From an uncultured Clostridia bacterium (GTDB lineage: Bacteria > Bacillota > Clostridia > UBA1381 > UMGS1253), in contig CAKSHP010000003.1 of NCBI GenBank assembly GCA_934457145.1, positions 80,596 through 144,595 on the forward strand: a stretch of DNA of 64,000 bases, given 5' to 3'. Below the pieces are notes generated by a model. The model did not search any database. It saw only the letters and a list, made by a program, of their open reading frames with translations, and had not been told where the DNA came from. Shown here in pieces: positions 24,894-34,430 of the stretch (positions are counted from its first letter, which is position 1; the number at the start of each line of letters is the position of its first letter). The position numbers and the translations under genes were made by a program.

Positions 24894-26623
24894 CGCAAAA
24901 GGACTATTTTATACCGAAGATGTTTTACCGGCTGATGATACCTTCTGTTATTTCATCTTTCGGCTTTGCTTTGGCAGATATGGCGGACGCCCTCGTTGTG
25001 GGGCAAAAGCTGGGCGAAGTCGGACTTGCTGCAATAAGCCTTTGTTTGCCGATATTTATGCTGATAAATCTTTTTATGGACGGATTCGGAATCGGCGGAA
25101 GCGTTTTATTTTCGCAAAGACTCGGCAAGGGAGATATCCGCAATGCGCAGGAGTGCTTTAACCGCACGTGGACTACGGTATTGGCTTTGGGGTGTTTTAT
25201 AGGTATAACTGTTAATATTTTCGCCGAGCCGTGCCTTAATTTACTCGGCACTAAAAAAACTAACGGCGCTGTTTATTATGCCTGCTGCGATTATGTTAAA
25301 ATCATAGCCGCCGGCGCACCGCTTTTGATGTTAAATGTTGTTTTTGCAAATTTTTTAAGAAACGATAACAATGCCGGACTTGCTTCGGCGGGATTTCTGA
25401 TAGGAAACACGGCGGATATTTTGCTTAATATCATACTGGTTATTTTCTGCGGACTGGGCACAAAAGGAGCTGCGCTGTCAACCGTTATCGGCTCTGCTAT
25501 TGCAATTATTATATATTCGCCCGGAATAATCGGCAAAAAATCAGATATACTCAAAATAAGAAAATTTGCTTTTAATATACGGGAAACATTTTACTGTTTT
25601 AAAACAGGTTTTTCAACTTCTGTCAGACACCTTTTGCAACTGGTGTTTTTTCTGATTATAAACAGACTGCTTATGGCTATGAACGGCGAAAGCGGCGTTG
25701 CCGTATTTGATGTTGTGTATAACGTTTCGTTTTTTATAATTTATCTTTATAACGGAATAGCCGAATCGGCGCAGCCTCTTGTGAGCACATTTACGGGCGA
25801 AAACAATGAAGGCGACTGCCGTTATATACTAAAACTTTCAAAGATATGGGCAATTGGTCTTGGCGCAGTCCTGACAGCTTTGATAGCGATAAATGCGAAG
25901 AAAATTTCGCTGTTTTTCGGTATTCCCGAATTTTTGATTCCAAACAGCGCTTCGGCTGTGAGAATTTATTGCATCGGCTTTGCGTTTTCAGGAATAAACA
26001 TCATAAACGAAAAGTACTATCAGTCTAAAAACTGTTTTTTACCGCCGTTTTTGATTGTTATAATGAGAGAATTTGTAATACTTATATTGTGTGCGGTTAT
26101 TTTTTCACAGGCAGGTTTTGGAGCAGTATGGTTTATGTATCCCGTAACGGAGACTGCAACATATTTGATTTTCAAAGCAATTAGCCGCTTCGTTGTTAAA
26201 AAAGGCAACATTCTCGACAACAGCAGAATTTTCCGCATTACTCTTTGCAATGCCGATGATATTGAAAATGTTTTAAGCCTCAGCAGAGAATTCTGCAAGC
26301 GCCTGGGAGCTGATAAAAAGCAGGAATATGCCGTTAGTTTGGTAATAGAAGAAATATGCATGTCGATTACACGCAATGCCATAAAAGATATTCCTGACGG
26401 AAAAATCCGCATAACATTGCTTGCTTTGGAAAACGGCGATTTTGTTCTTAATTTTCTTGACAACGCTGTAGAATTTAATCCGCTTTCGTTTATGACCGGA
26501 AAAATCGAAACCGAAAACGATTTTAACATAGACGAGATAAGTTTGACGATGATAAAAAATAAAACGAAAAAATTGATATATCACAAATGCGGCGGATTTA
26601 ATTCGCTTGCAGTTTACATATAG
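24890..26623 (+). CDS. MATE transporter fused to an RsbW-like ATPase domain
   Basis: A 577-residue fusion. Residues 1 to about 435 are a MATE transporter with about 12 membrane segments (LMIPSVISSFGFALADM, FGIGGSVLFSQRLGKGD). Residues from about 445 form a HATPase_c domain. Its N box is VIEEICMSITRNAI (about 486-498) and its Asp motif is FLDNAVEFNPL (about 523), matching FIDNGVPYNPL of the stand-alone ATPase at 28343. A glycine-rich G2 box is not obvious. The start at 24890 follows GGGAGG and overlaps the previous stop. Transport might be controlled by partner switching; this is inference. Confidence 0.85.
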   Translation: MTQKDYFIPKMFYRLMIPSVISSFGFALADMADALVVGQKLGEVGLAAISLCLPIFMLINLFMDGFGIGGSVLFSQRLGKGDIRNAQECFNRTWTTVLALGCFIGITVNIFAEPCLNLLGTKKTNGAVYYACCDYVKIIAAGAPLLMLNVVFANFLRNDNNAGLASAGFLIGNTADILLNIILVIFCGLGTKGAALSTVIGSAIAIIIYSPGIIGKKSDILKIRKFAFNIRETFYCFKTGFSTSVRHLLQLVFFLIINRLLMAMNGESGVAVFDVVYNVSFFIIYLYNGIAESAQPLVSTFTGENNEGDCRYILKLSKIWAIGLGAVLTALIAINAKKISLFFGIPEFLIPNSASAVRIYCIGFAFSGINIINEKYYQSKNCFLPPFLIVIMREFVILILCAVIFSQAGFGAVWFMYPVTETATYLIFKAISRFVVKKGNILDNSRIFRITLCNADDIENVLSLSREFCKRLGADKKQEYAVSLVIEEICMSITRNAIKDIPDGKIRITLLALENGDFVLNFLDNAVEFNPLSFMTGKIETENDFNIDEISLTMIKNKTKKLIYHKCGGFNSLAVYI

Positions 26624-26635
26624 GAGGTTTTTAGC

Positions 26636-28342
26636 TTGAAAGTGTCTTTAAAATTCAAAACAATCGCAGTAATACTGTTATTTACCGTGATTTTGTCGGT
26701 AAGCATTGTTTTTATAAGCTATAATACATACACGGACAGTTTCAAAAAACACTACAGCTCGCTTGCGCTGTCGATTTCAAAATCCACAGCGTCGGTTGTT
26801 GATTCTTCAAAGGTCAAAGCTGTGGCTGAAGAGGTTGAAAAAACATATCGCGCATTCTGCGAAAAAAACGGCGGAGTTCCCGCTGATTTGTCCGGCAGTG
26901 AGGCGCAAAGCTATTATGCCGAATTTGAATACATAACCGATATGCCGGAATATAAAGAACTTCTCGATGTTCTTACAAAGCTCCGGGAGGATAACGAGGC
27001 AGAGTCGTTGTATCTGGGATACACCGACGTTTATACAATGAAAGACCTTTACCTTGTTGACGCAAGCGTTGACGAACCTTGTCTGCCGGGAGTGTTTGAC
27101 GATGTTCAGCCCGAGCATGTTGAAAAGATAAAGGCAGGCGATTACGAATTTCCGGCGTTTATAACAAACCTTCCCGAATACGGCTGGCTCTGCTCTGCGT
27201 CCGCACCGATTAAAGATGAAAACGGCAATGTAACAGGCGTTGCGCTGGTTGATATTTCAATGAACAAAATAATGAATGACAGGCGCGATTTTCTTATAAG
27301 TCTTATACTTATAACGGCGGTTCTGGCTCTTATTATTGCTGCGGCGGTTTTGATTTTAGTAAATAAATTTCTTATAAAGCCTATAAATGTTTTAAGTGAT
27401 GCCGCAAGCACATTTGTTTCCGAAAAACAAAAAAAGGGAAAGACCGACAATTCTCAAATTGCAAAGCTTAACATCAGGACGGGCGACGAAATTGAAAAGC
27501 TTTCCGACTCGGTAAAGAAAATGGAAACAGACCTTAACACATATATTGAGGAGCTGACCGCAATTACATCGGAAAAGGAAAGAATCGGCGCGGAGCTTGA
27601 TATAGCGACTCACATTCAGTCGTCCATGCTTCCGTGTATATTTCCTGCATTTCCGGAAAGACAGGAATTTGATATATATGCGCAAATGACGCCGGCAAAG
27701 GAGGTCGGCGGAGATTTTTACGACTTCTTCATGGTTGATAAACGCCATATAGCAATTGTTATGGCAGACGTGTCGGGCAAGGGAGTTCCGGCGGCGCTGT
27801 TTATGGTGATTGCAAAAACTCTTATTAAAGACCACACACTGCCCGGCAGAGATTTGGGAGAAGTGTTTACAACGGTTAACAACATTCTTTGCGAGTCAAA
27901 CAGCGAGGGGCTGTTTGTAACGGCATTTGAAGGCGTTTTGGATTTGACAACGGGAGAATTCACATTTGTCAACGCCGGACACGAGGTTCCCTATATTTGC
28001 AAAAAATCCGCCGGATTTGAGCCGTATAAGATAAAACCCGGCTTTGTGCTTGCCGGCATGGAGGATATGCGTTATTCATCGGGAAAAATAACACTCGACG
28101 CCGGAGATAAAATATTTGAATACACCGACGGCGTTACGGAAGCCGTGAATACCGAAAACGAATTATACGGCGCCAAGCGTTTAAATGCAGTATTAAACGG
28201 CAGCAGCAATAAAACTCCATGCGAAATCATCGGCGATGTGAAAAATGATATTGATTTCTTCGTCGGAAACACAGATCAATTCGACGATATAACGATGCTG
28301 TGTCTGGAATACAAAAGAAAAATGGATACGGAGGGTGAGTAA
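26636..28342 (+). CDS. Membrane PP2C phosphatase with HAMP domain (RsbU/SpoIIE-like)
   Basis: 568 residues: a membrane segment at about 8-30, an extracellular sensor of about 190 residues, a second segment at about 220-247, then HAMP, a short coiled coil, and a SpoIIE-type PP2C domain from about 330. Metal-site motifs are KEVGGDFYDFF, VMADVSGKGVPAALFM, FVNAGHEVPY, YTDGVTEAVN and QFDDITMLCL. Such enzymes dephosphorylate a STAS antagonist, here presumably the product of the 23687 gene, in response to an outside signal. The start is TTG at 26636, 8 bases after AGGAGG. Confidence 0.9.
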   Translation: MKVSLKFKTIAVILLFTVILSVSIVFISYNTYTDSFKKHYSSLALSISKSTASVVDSSKVKAVAEEVEKTYRAFCEKNGGVPADLSGSEAQSYYAEFEYITDMPEYKELLDVLTKLREDNEAESLYLGYTDVYTMKDLYLVDASVDEPCLPGVFDDVQPEHVEKIKAGDYEFPAFITNLPEYGWLCSASAPIKDENGNVTGVALVDISMNKIMNDRRDFLISLILITAVLALIIAAAVLILVNKFLIKPINVLSDAASTFVSEKQKKGKTDNSQIAKLNIRTGDEIEKLSDSVKKMETDLNTYIEELTAITSEKERIGAELDIATHIQSSMLPCIFPAFPERQEFDIYAQMTPAKEVGGDFYDFFMVDKRHIAIVMADVSGKGVPAALFMVIAKTLIKDHTLPGRDLGEVFTTVNNILCESNSEGLFVTAFEGVLDLTTGEFTFVNAGHEVPYICKKSAGFEPYKIKPGFVLAGMEDMRYSSGKITLDAGDKIFEYTDGVTEAVNTENELYGAKRLNAVLNGSSNKTPCEIIGDVKNDIDFFVGNTDQFDDITMLCLEYKRKMDTEGE

Positions 28343-28756
28343 ATGAAAGAATTAACCGTTACGGCAAAAATCGAAAACATTGAAAAGATTACTGAATTTG
28401 TTGACGGGCAGCTTGCATTATATCAGTGTCCCAAAAAGGCACAAATTCAGATTGACATTGCCATAGATGAGCTTTTCGGAAACATTGCACACTATGCCTA
28501 CAGACCGGATGAAGGCCCCGCCACCGTACGCGTGGAGGTTTTAGAAAATCCTCTTTCCGTTATTTTGACATTTATAGACAACGGCGTTCCGTATAACCCA
28601 TTGGAAAAAGCGGATCCCGACACTTCCCTTTCCTCTGACGAAAGAGAAATCGGCGGTCTTGGAATATATATGGTCAAAAAAACTATGGACGAAATCGTAT
28701 ATGAATACAAAGACGGTCAAAACATTTTAAAAGTGAAAAAAAGCCTGGAAAAATGA
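28343..28756 (+). CDS. Stand-alone RsbW/SpoIIAB-like serine kinase / anti-sigma factor
   Basis: A 137-residue GHKL ATPase. The N box is IAIDELFGNIAHYAY, the Asp motif is FIDNGVPYNPL and the G box is IGGLGIYMVKKTMD. Family members bind a sigma factor or other target and phosphorylate a STAS antagonist. The ATG follows the phosphatase stop directly (TAAATG). The nearest candidate target is the ECF sigma factor at 33832, but RsbW-type proteins usually bind sigma-B/F-type factors, so the target is open. Confidence 0.88.
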   Translation: MKELTVTAKIENIEKITEFVDGQLALYQCPKKAQIQIDIAIDELFGNIAHYAYRPDEGPATVRVEVLENPLSVILTFIDNGVPYNPLEKADPDTSLSSDEREIGGLGIYMVKKTMDEIVYEYKDGQNILKVKKSLEK

Positions 28757-28768
28757 GGTGTTACAAGA

Positions 28769-29242
28769 TTGAAAAAAGAGTTATTCAGAAAAAAGAGTCT
28801 TGAAAAGATTTCTTCGCCGGAAAGAACAGACACTTATATAAAAGCAGTCAATGTCAGGCTATGGCTTGTTGCCGCCGCATGCATGCTTGTAATTATATCG
28901 CTTTTGCTGTGGGGAATTTTCGGAAAAGTGGAAATAAGCAAGAGGGGCGTGACCGTATGCCAAAACGGAGAGGCAATATGCTTTATCAGCGAAAATGACA
29001 TAAACAGCATCGGCGAAAAAACAAGCTTTCGCATTAACGGCCGGTCATATGGGCTGAATAATATTTCCGATATGCCCAAAAAAGCTTTTGAAACGATGCC
29101 GGAATATGCCGCACACATCGGATTATATGATGAAAACAGCTGGGTTTACGGCGCAGTATTGTGTACGGATTTAGATGACGGCATATATGAAACCGAAATT
29201 ATTACAAAATCGGTTTCGCCTATACTTCTTTTAATGAACTGA
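28769..29242 (+). CDS. Short NHLM-type HlyD-like secretion protein
   Basis: 157 residues. The N terminus (LFRKKSLEKISSPERTDTYI), then one membrane segment (about 30-50) ending in LLLWGIFGKVE, matches the start of the NHLM/NHLP bacteriocin system secretion protein. The usual long periplasmic-adaptor coiled coil and lipoyl-like halves are missing; only a barrel-like domain of about 100 residues follows. The length is natural here, with no frameshift visible. The start is TTG at 28769, 8 bases after GAGGTG. It is directly followed by the two ABC genes. Confidence 0.78.
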   Translation: MKKELFRKKSLEKISSPERTDTYIKAVNVRLWLVAAACMLVIISLLLWGIFGKVEISKRGVTVCQNGEAICFISENDINSIGEKTSFRINGRSYGLNNISDMPKKAFETMPEYAAHIGLYDENSWVYGAVLCTDLDDGIYETEIITKSVSPILLLMN

Positions 29243-29252
29243 GGTGTGTGCG

Positions 29253-31403
29253 TTGCAGAAAAAACATGTGAATGTGCCAGTTATTATGCAGCTTGAAGCG
29301 GTTGAGTGCGGCGCTGTTTGTCTTGCAATGGTTTTGGCATATTATAAAAAATGGCTGCCGATTGAAAAAGTCAGACGCGATTGCGGAGTATCGAGAGACG
29401 GCTCAAATGCCGGAAATATTTTAAAAGCCGCAAATAATTACGGACTTGACACAAAAGCATATCGATTTGAACCGCAGGAATTAAAAAACGGCGTTGTTTT
29501 TCCGTGTATCATACACTGGAATTTTAATCATTTTGTTGTGCTGTGCGGTTTTCGCAGAGGAAAAGCGCTGATAAACGATCCCGCGAGGGGAAGAATTTGG
29601 GTATCAGAACAGGAATTTGACGACTCATTTACGGGCATATGCTTATGCTTTGCACCAAATGAAGGTTTTATAAAATCCGGCAGACGGCGAAGCATATTAT
29701 TCTTTACAAAAAAGAGACTGACCGGCGCCGGAGCGGCGGTTGGCTTTATAATAATAACTGCTTTTATAATTTCCGTTATTGAAATTATGAATTTATCGCT
29801 GTCAAAAGTGTTTGAAGATTTTATACTGAGTAACTCATATGACAGATATTTAATTCCGTTTTTTTCACTGCTTTGCATACTGGGAATTATCCTGGCTGTG
29901 ATAACGGGAGCAAAGGAAGCGGGAATGTTAAAAATAAGCGGGAAGTTTTCAGCATCGGGTTCAAGCTCGTTTATGTGGAAAATTTTGCATCTGCCTTTGG
30001 AATTTTTCTTACAGAGAATGGCAGGCGACATTCAGACAAGAATGGTTTCAAACGGAGAAATTGCAGCTTTAATCATAAATATATTTGCTCCGATTGCATT
30101 AGACGCGGCGATGCTTGTTTTATATCTTCTGATAATGTTAAAATACAGCGTTGTTTTAACTTTGGTCGGAATAACGAGCATACTTTGCAACATATTTTTA
30201 TGCGCCTATGCATCAAGAAAAAGAACAAACATACTGAGAGTTATGATGCGCGACGAGGGGAAGCTTGCCGCGGCGACCGTGTCGGGAATAGAAATGATTG
30301 AAACCATAAAGGCAAGCGGAGCTGAAAATAACTACTTTGAAAAATGGGCGGGTTACAGCGCAGCAGTAAACGCTGCAAAGGCGGAGTATTTAAAAATCGA
30401 CTGTAGAATCGGAATTTTGCCGGAGCTTATTTCATCTCTTGCCGAAATTTTTGTGTTATCAATCGGCGTGTGGCTGATAATGAACGGCAAATTTACCATG
30501 GGTATGCTGCTTGCCTTCAGCGGATTTCTGACGGCATTTTCAAAACCTGCAAGAAAGCTTATTGCCGTTGGGGAAAGTATCGGAGAGCTTAGATGCAGCA
30601 TGGAACGAATTGAAGATGTGATGCAGTATCCTGCCGACACTGCCGAGTCCGATACACCGGACAAAAACCGCGAATATGACAAGCTTTCCGGAAATATTGA
30701 GCTTTCGGACGTGACATTCGGTTACTCGCCGCTTGCCGAGCCGCTTATAAAGAATTTCAGCTTAAAAATTTCACCGGGCGAGAAAATAGCGATAGTCGGC
30801 GCGTCCGGCTGCGGAAAATCCACTATAGCAAAGCTAATATCCGGATTATATAAGCCGTGGAGCGGGAGCATTTTGTTTGACAAAAAAACGATAGACGAAA
30901 TAGACCGGGCGGAATTTACGGGTTCTGTTGCAGTGGTGGATCAGGATATTACCCTGTTTTGCGATACGGTTGCAAACAACATAAAAATGTGGGATAATTC
31001 TATTGAGGATTTTGAAATGATAATGGCATGCCGCGACGCAAAAATCCATGATGCGATTATTGAGCGCGACCGGGGATACGGCGGAGAGGTTTATGAAAAC
31101 GGCAAAAACTTTTCAGGCGGCGAAAAACAGCGTCTGGAAATTGCGCGCGTACTTGCTCAGGATCCCACAATTATAATTATGGACGAGGCAACGAGCGCAC
31201 TTGACAGCGCTACGGAATACGAAGTGGTAAATTCGATTGCGGCACGCGGAATAACATGTATAATAATTGCGCACCGCCTTTCGACAATCCGCGACTGCGA
31301 TGAGATAATTGTTATGGAAAAAGGCGTTATTGCCGAGCGCGGAACTCACGAAGAACTGTATCGCTTAAACGGTATTTATACAAAGCTTATTACCAATGAA
31401 TAA
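29253..31403 (+). CDS. NHLM/NHLP ABC exporter with C39 leader peptidase
   Basis: About 716 residues. Residues 1-130 are a C39 peptidase with Cys19 in QLEAVECGAVC, His93 in NFNHFVVL and Asp109 in INDPARG. A six-segment permease follows, then an ATPase with Walker A VGASGCGKST (about 515), signature FSGGEKQRLE (about 619) and Walker B IIIMDEATSALD (about 640). Such proteins cut a double-glycine-type leader and export the core. I chose TTG at 29253 (MQKKHVNVP), 6 bases after GAGGTG; GTG at 29244 overlaps that site. The two leader peptides of this operon are the expected substrates. Confidence 0.93.
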   Translation: MQKKHVNVPVIMQLEAVECGAVCLAMVLAYYKKWLPIEKVRRDCGVSRDGSNAGNILKAANNYGLDTKAYRFEPQELKNGVVFPCIIHWNFNHFVVLCGFRRGKALINDPARGRIWVSEQEFDDSFTGICLCFAPNEGFIKSGRRRSILFFTKKRLTGAGAAVGFIIITAFIISVIEIMNLSLSKVFEDFILSNSYDRYLIPFFSLLCILGIILAVITGAKEAGMLKISGKFSASGSSSFMWKILHLPLEFFLQRMAGDIQTRMVSNGEIAALIINIFAPIALDAAMLVLYLLIMLKYSVVLTLVGITSILCNIFLCAYASRKRTNILRVMMRDEGKLAAATVSGIEMIETIKASGAENNYFEKWAGYSAAVNAAKAEYLKIDCRIGILPELISSLAEIFVLSIGVWLIMNGKFTMGMLLAFSGFLTAFSKPARKLIAVGESIGELRCSMERIEDVMQYPADTAESDTPDKNREYDKLSGNIELSDVTFGYSPLAEPLIKNFSLKISPGEKIAIVGASGCGKSTIAKLISGLYKPWSGSILFDKKTIDEIDRAEFTGSVAVVDQDITLFCDTVANNIKMWDNSIEDFEMIMACRDAKIHDAIIERDRGYGGEVYENGKNFSGGEKQRLEIARVLAQDPTIIIMDEATSALDSATEYEVVNSIAARGITCIIIAHRLSTIRDCDEIIVMEKGVIAERGTHEELYRLNGIYTKLITNE

Positions 31404-31421
31404 AGAGGAAGGAGAATATCT

Positions 31422-33584
31422 GTGGGTTGGTTTGACGAACAAATACGACAAAGAAAAAAAGATGACGCGGATACTCTTTTCGAGGCTTTGCACGATATTG
31501 CAGGCGCAGTTTCGGGCAGGAAAACTTTTTTTCAAAACGGAAACGCAAAAAATGAAACAGATAAAATACTTGCCTACTACGGCGTAAAAAGCCGCGATCT
31601 GCCAAGCTCCATAAAGGACACGGAGGCTCAGACAGAGTATCTTACAAGACCGCACGGCATAATGAAGCGCGAAGTTACGCTGTCCTGCGGCTGGCATAAA
31701 AATGCGGCATATCCCATGCTTGCAAAACGAAAAGACGGCACGCTGACGGCATTGATACCCGGAAAGTTTTCGGGATACTTTTACACCGACAGTCAAAGCG
31801 GACAGCTTATAAGAGTTTTAAAAAAAGACGAAAAGCTGTTTGAAGATAAGGCATATTGTTTTTACAAGCCGTATCCGCTAAAAAAACTTAACGAAAAAGA
31901 GCTTGCAAAGAGCCTATCCGCTGCAATAAGCCGAGCCGATATATATTGGATTATACTTACAAGTATTCTGATAACAGCCATATCGCTTATTGTACCGAGC
32001 GTTTATAAAATATTGTTTTCGTACATAGCGCGCGGGAGCGATATTTTGCCTCTTTTCTTTGCAGCTTTTGTGCTCATATGCACAGCCGCGGCGGTAAACA
32101 TGATTACAGCTGTTAAAAAGATGCTGTCCGGAAGAATAAAAAACAAACTGGAAGTATCCTGCGGTTCGGCTGTTATGATGCGTATTCTGTCGCTTCCGGC
32201 AGATTTTTTTAAAAAGTACAGCGCCGGAGAGCTGTCAAGCAAAGTGCAGTCAATTACGGAGCTTTGCGAGGCATTTTCACAAACCGCGATTTCATTTGGA
32301 ATAACGCTGATTTTGTTTGTGCTGTATTTTATATGGATAGCGTTTTTTATACCGGCGCTGATTGTGCCGGCAGCGGTTACAACTCTTCTGGCAACGGCTT
32401 TTTCGTTTTTGATTATATATTTACAGTCTAAAATCAAAAAACAGCAGGATTTACTTGATGCCGGAGAGCAAGGAATAAGCTATTCACTGATTTCGGGGAT
32501 TTCGAAGATAAAGCTTGTCGGCGGCGAAAAAAGAGCCTTCGCAAAATGGGGCAAAAAATATGCCGAAAAGGCACGCCTGATATACAATCCGCCGTTTGTT
32601 TTGAAATTTCGAAAGTCGATTTTCATTTTGATAAACATTTTGGGAGGCGCATGTATTTATTATACTGCTGCAAAAGCGGCGCTTACGGCGGCGGATTTTT
32701 ATTCGTTTACCGCCTGCTACGGCGCAGTAACCGGAGCTTTTCTGATGCTGTTTGAAGATTGCGACAAGATTGCAGAGATAAAACCAAAGCTTAAAAACAT
32801 AGCCGCATTTTTTGAAAGCGAGCCCGAGATATCTGCCGACAAGCAAACGGTTACGCATTTGTCGGGCGGTATTGAGCTTAACAATATAACATTTCGCTAC
32901 AGCGAAAACAAAACCGTTTTTAACAATTTATCGCTTAAAATCAGACCCGGAGAATATGTGGCAATAGTTGGGAAAACGGGGTGTGGAAAATCGACGTTTA
33001 TCCGCCTTCTTTTAGGGTTTGAAAGACCGCAAAAGGGCGTTATATACTATGACGGCAAGGACTTATCAAAGCTTGATTACAAAAGTCTGAGGCAAAAAAT
33101 CGGAATTGTGATGCAAAACGGGAAGCTGTTTTCGGGAGATATTTTTTCAAATATTGCCATATCCTCCCCCTCTCTTACGCTGAGCGAAGCCTGGGAGGCA
33201 GCGGAAAAAGCCGGTATTGCAGAAGATATTTACAATATGCCGATGGGCATGCACACCATTTTGTCCGACGGCGGAGGAGGAATTTCCGGCGGACAGAGGC
33301 AAAGGCTTCTTATTGCAAGGGCGATAGCTGCAAAACCACGGATTATAATATTTGACGAGGCAACAAGCGCACTTGACAATATAACGCAGATGACGGTTTC
33401 CAAAACGCTTGACAATCTCAAATGTACACGCATTATCGTTGCCCACCGTTTGTCAACAATTAAAAACTGTTCAAGGATAATTGTGCTTGATGAAGGAAAG
33501 ATTGTGCAGGACGGTTCATATGATGAGCTTATGAAAGAGGACGGTTTATTTAAAAAACTGATTGACAGACAAAAAATTATTTAA
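31422..33584 (+). CDS. Second NHLM/NHLP ABC exporter subunit
   Basis: 720 residues. An N-terminal domain of about 165 residues, typical of the NHLM ABC2 protein (GWFDEQIRQRKKDD, YLTRPHGIMKREV), replaces the peptidase. Then come six membrane segments and an ATPase with VGKTGCGKST (about 516), GISGGQRQRLLIAR (about 620) and IIIFDEATSALDN (about 641). It presumably forms a heterodimer with the preceding protein. The start is GTG at 31422 behind AAGGAG. Confidence 0.93.
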   Translation: MGWFDEQIRQRKKDDADTLFEALHDIAGAVSGRKTFFQNGNAKNETDKILAYYGVKSRDLPSSIKDTEAQTEYLTRPHGIMKREVTLSCGWHKNAAYPMLAKRKDGTLTALIPGKFSGYFYTDSQSGQLIRVLKKDEKLFEDKAYCFYKPYPLKKLNEKELAKSLSAAISRADIYWIILTSILITAISLIVPSVYKILFSYIARGSDILPLFFAAFVLICTAAAVNMITAVKKMLSGRIKNKLEVSCGSAVMMRILSLPADFFKKYSAGELSSKVQSITELCEAFSQTAISFGITLILFVLYFIWIAFFIPALIVPAAVTTLLATAFSFLIIYLQSKIKKQQDLLDAGEQGISYSLISGISKIKLVGGEKRAFAKWGKKYAEKARLIYNPPFVLKFRKSIFILINILGGACIYYTAAKAALTAADFYSFTACYGAVTGAFLMLFEDCDKIAEIKPKLKNIAAFFESEPEISADKQTVTHLSGGIELNNITFRYSENKTVFNNLSLKIRPGEYVAIVGKTGCGKSTFIRLLLGFERPQKGVIYYDGKDLSKLDYKSLRQKIGIVMQNGKLFSGDIFSNIAISSPSLTLSEAWEAAEKAGIAEDIYNMPMGMHTILSDGGGGISGGQRQRLLIARAIAAKPRIIIFDEATSALDNITQMTVSKTLDNLKCTRIIVAHRLSTIKNCSRIIVLDEGKIVQDGSYDELMKEDGLFKKLIDRQKII

Positions 33585-33641
33585 AAAAAGTATACCTTTT
33601 TAATTTTGGTTCGTATAAATATTTGAAAGGAAAACGAAATT

Positions 33642-33839
33642 ATGAAAAATATCGTAAAAAATCTGTTTGATTTTCAAAAATTTGCGGCAAATAAAAACCT
33701 GGCACAGATGATTGAAAAAACTCAATTAAAATACAGCAAAGAGTTGTCCGATGATGACCTTTTGTTTGTAAATGCTGCCGGAGATGCAAATGCCGTGATG
33801 CGCGCCTCACGAAAGACGGAGGGCAAAAAATATGATTGA
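33642..33839 (+). CDS. Putative leader/precursor peptide 1
   Basis: A 65-residue peptide with ribosome site GAAAGGA. The first 30 residues are amphipathic. Residues 33-47, KELSDDDLLFVNAAG, have the Glu/Asp-rich leader pattern seen before bacteriocin cleavage sites, with Ala-Ala-Gly in place of Gly-Gly. The remaining 18 residues are basic and lack Cys. It sits 57 bases after the exporter genes, and its 3' end overlaps the sigma factor start. The leader motif aligns with that of the peptide at 42523. It may be an exported peptide or a regulatory substrate. Confidence 0.72.
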   Translation: MKNIVKNLFDFQKFAANKNLAQMIEKTQLKYSKELSDDDLLFVNAAGDANAVMRASRKTEGKKYD

Positions 33840-34330
33840 GACGCAAAAGGCGCAGTTATATGAAAATTACAAAGAAAAGGTAAGTGCGTATGTTTTCGGA
33901 AAAGTCAGCCACAGGCAAGACGCCGAGGACTTGGTTTCAACCGTTTTTTTTAAAGATTTATCAAAATGCCGATAAATTTGACGCATCTAAAGCAAAGCTT
34001 TCCACCTGGATATACCAAATAGCAAAAAACACCGTAATCGATTATTTTAAAACGAGAAGAATTCATTGCGTGCTTGAAGAAACAGCGCTCTGCGAGGATA
34101 ACATATCCGAGGCAATTGAAAATGAGGATATGCTGCAAAGACTTTATACGGCGCTTACCCGGCTTTCCGAAAAGCAGAGGGATTTAATTATTCTTCACTA
34201 TCACACGGGCAAAACCTTAAAAGAAATATCCGTTTCTTTAGGGATGTCATACATAAATGCCAAAATCACACACAGGAAGGCACTGAATTGTCTTAACAAG
34301 TTTCTTTCCGATGATTTTAAGGAGGGTTGA
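33832..34330 (+). pseudogene. ECF-type sigma factor, reading frame interrupted in a T8 run
   Basis: The ATG at 33832, 8 bases after GGAGGG, opens a frame with sigma region 2 start QDAEDLVSTVF. This frame ends at 33975 after 47 codons. From the T8 run at 33944-33951 the +1 frame continues region 2 (LKIYQNADKFDASKAKLST, IYQIAKNTVIDYFK) and region 4 (LSEKQRDLIILHYHTGKT) to 34330. With seven T the gene would read as one 165-residue sigma factor. The cause may be a sequencing error, a recent mutation, phase variation or slippage. It overlaps precursor peptide 1. No anti-sigma gene follows. Confidence 0.85.
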
Positions 34331-34430
34331 TGTGTAACAAACACAAAAATGATTGCAAAAAACCGGGCAGTGGTTTTTGCTTTTGGGGGACTTTAAACTG
34401 CCAAATAATAAAATGGAGGGTAAAACAAGT

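Noticed and set aside
22700..34330. Lanthipeptide or thiopeptide gene cluster
   Set aside because: No LanB/LanC/LanM, YcaO or radical-SAM gene is present and neither precursor core has Cys; the export genes alone do not prove a modified bacteriocin.
34353..34430. 26-residue N-terminal extension of the SLH protein frame
   Set aside because: It lacks a ribosome site and would bury the clear signal peptide; the ATG at 34431 has GGAGGG upstream.
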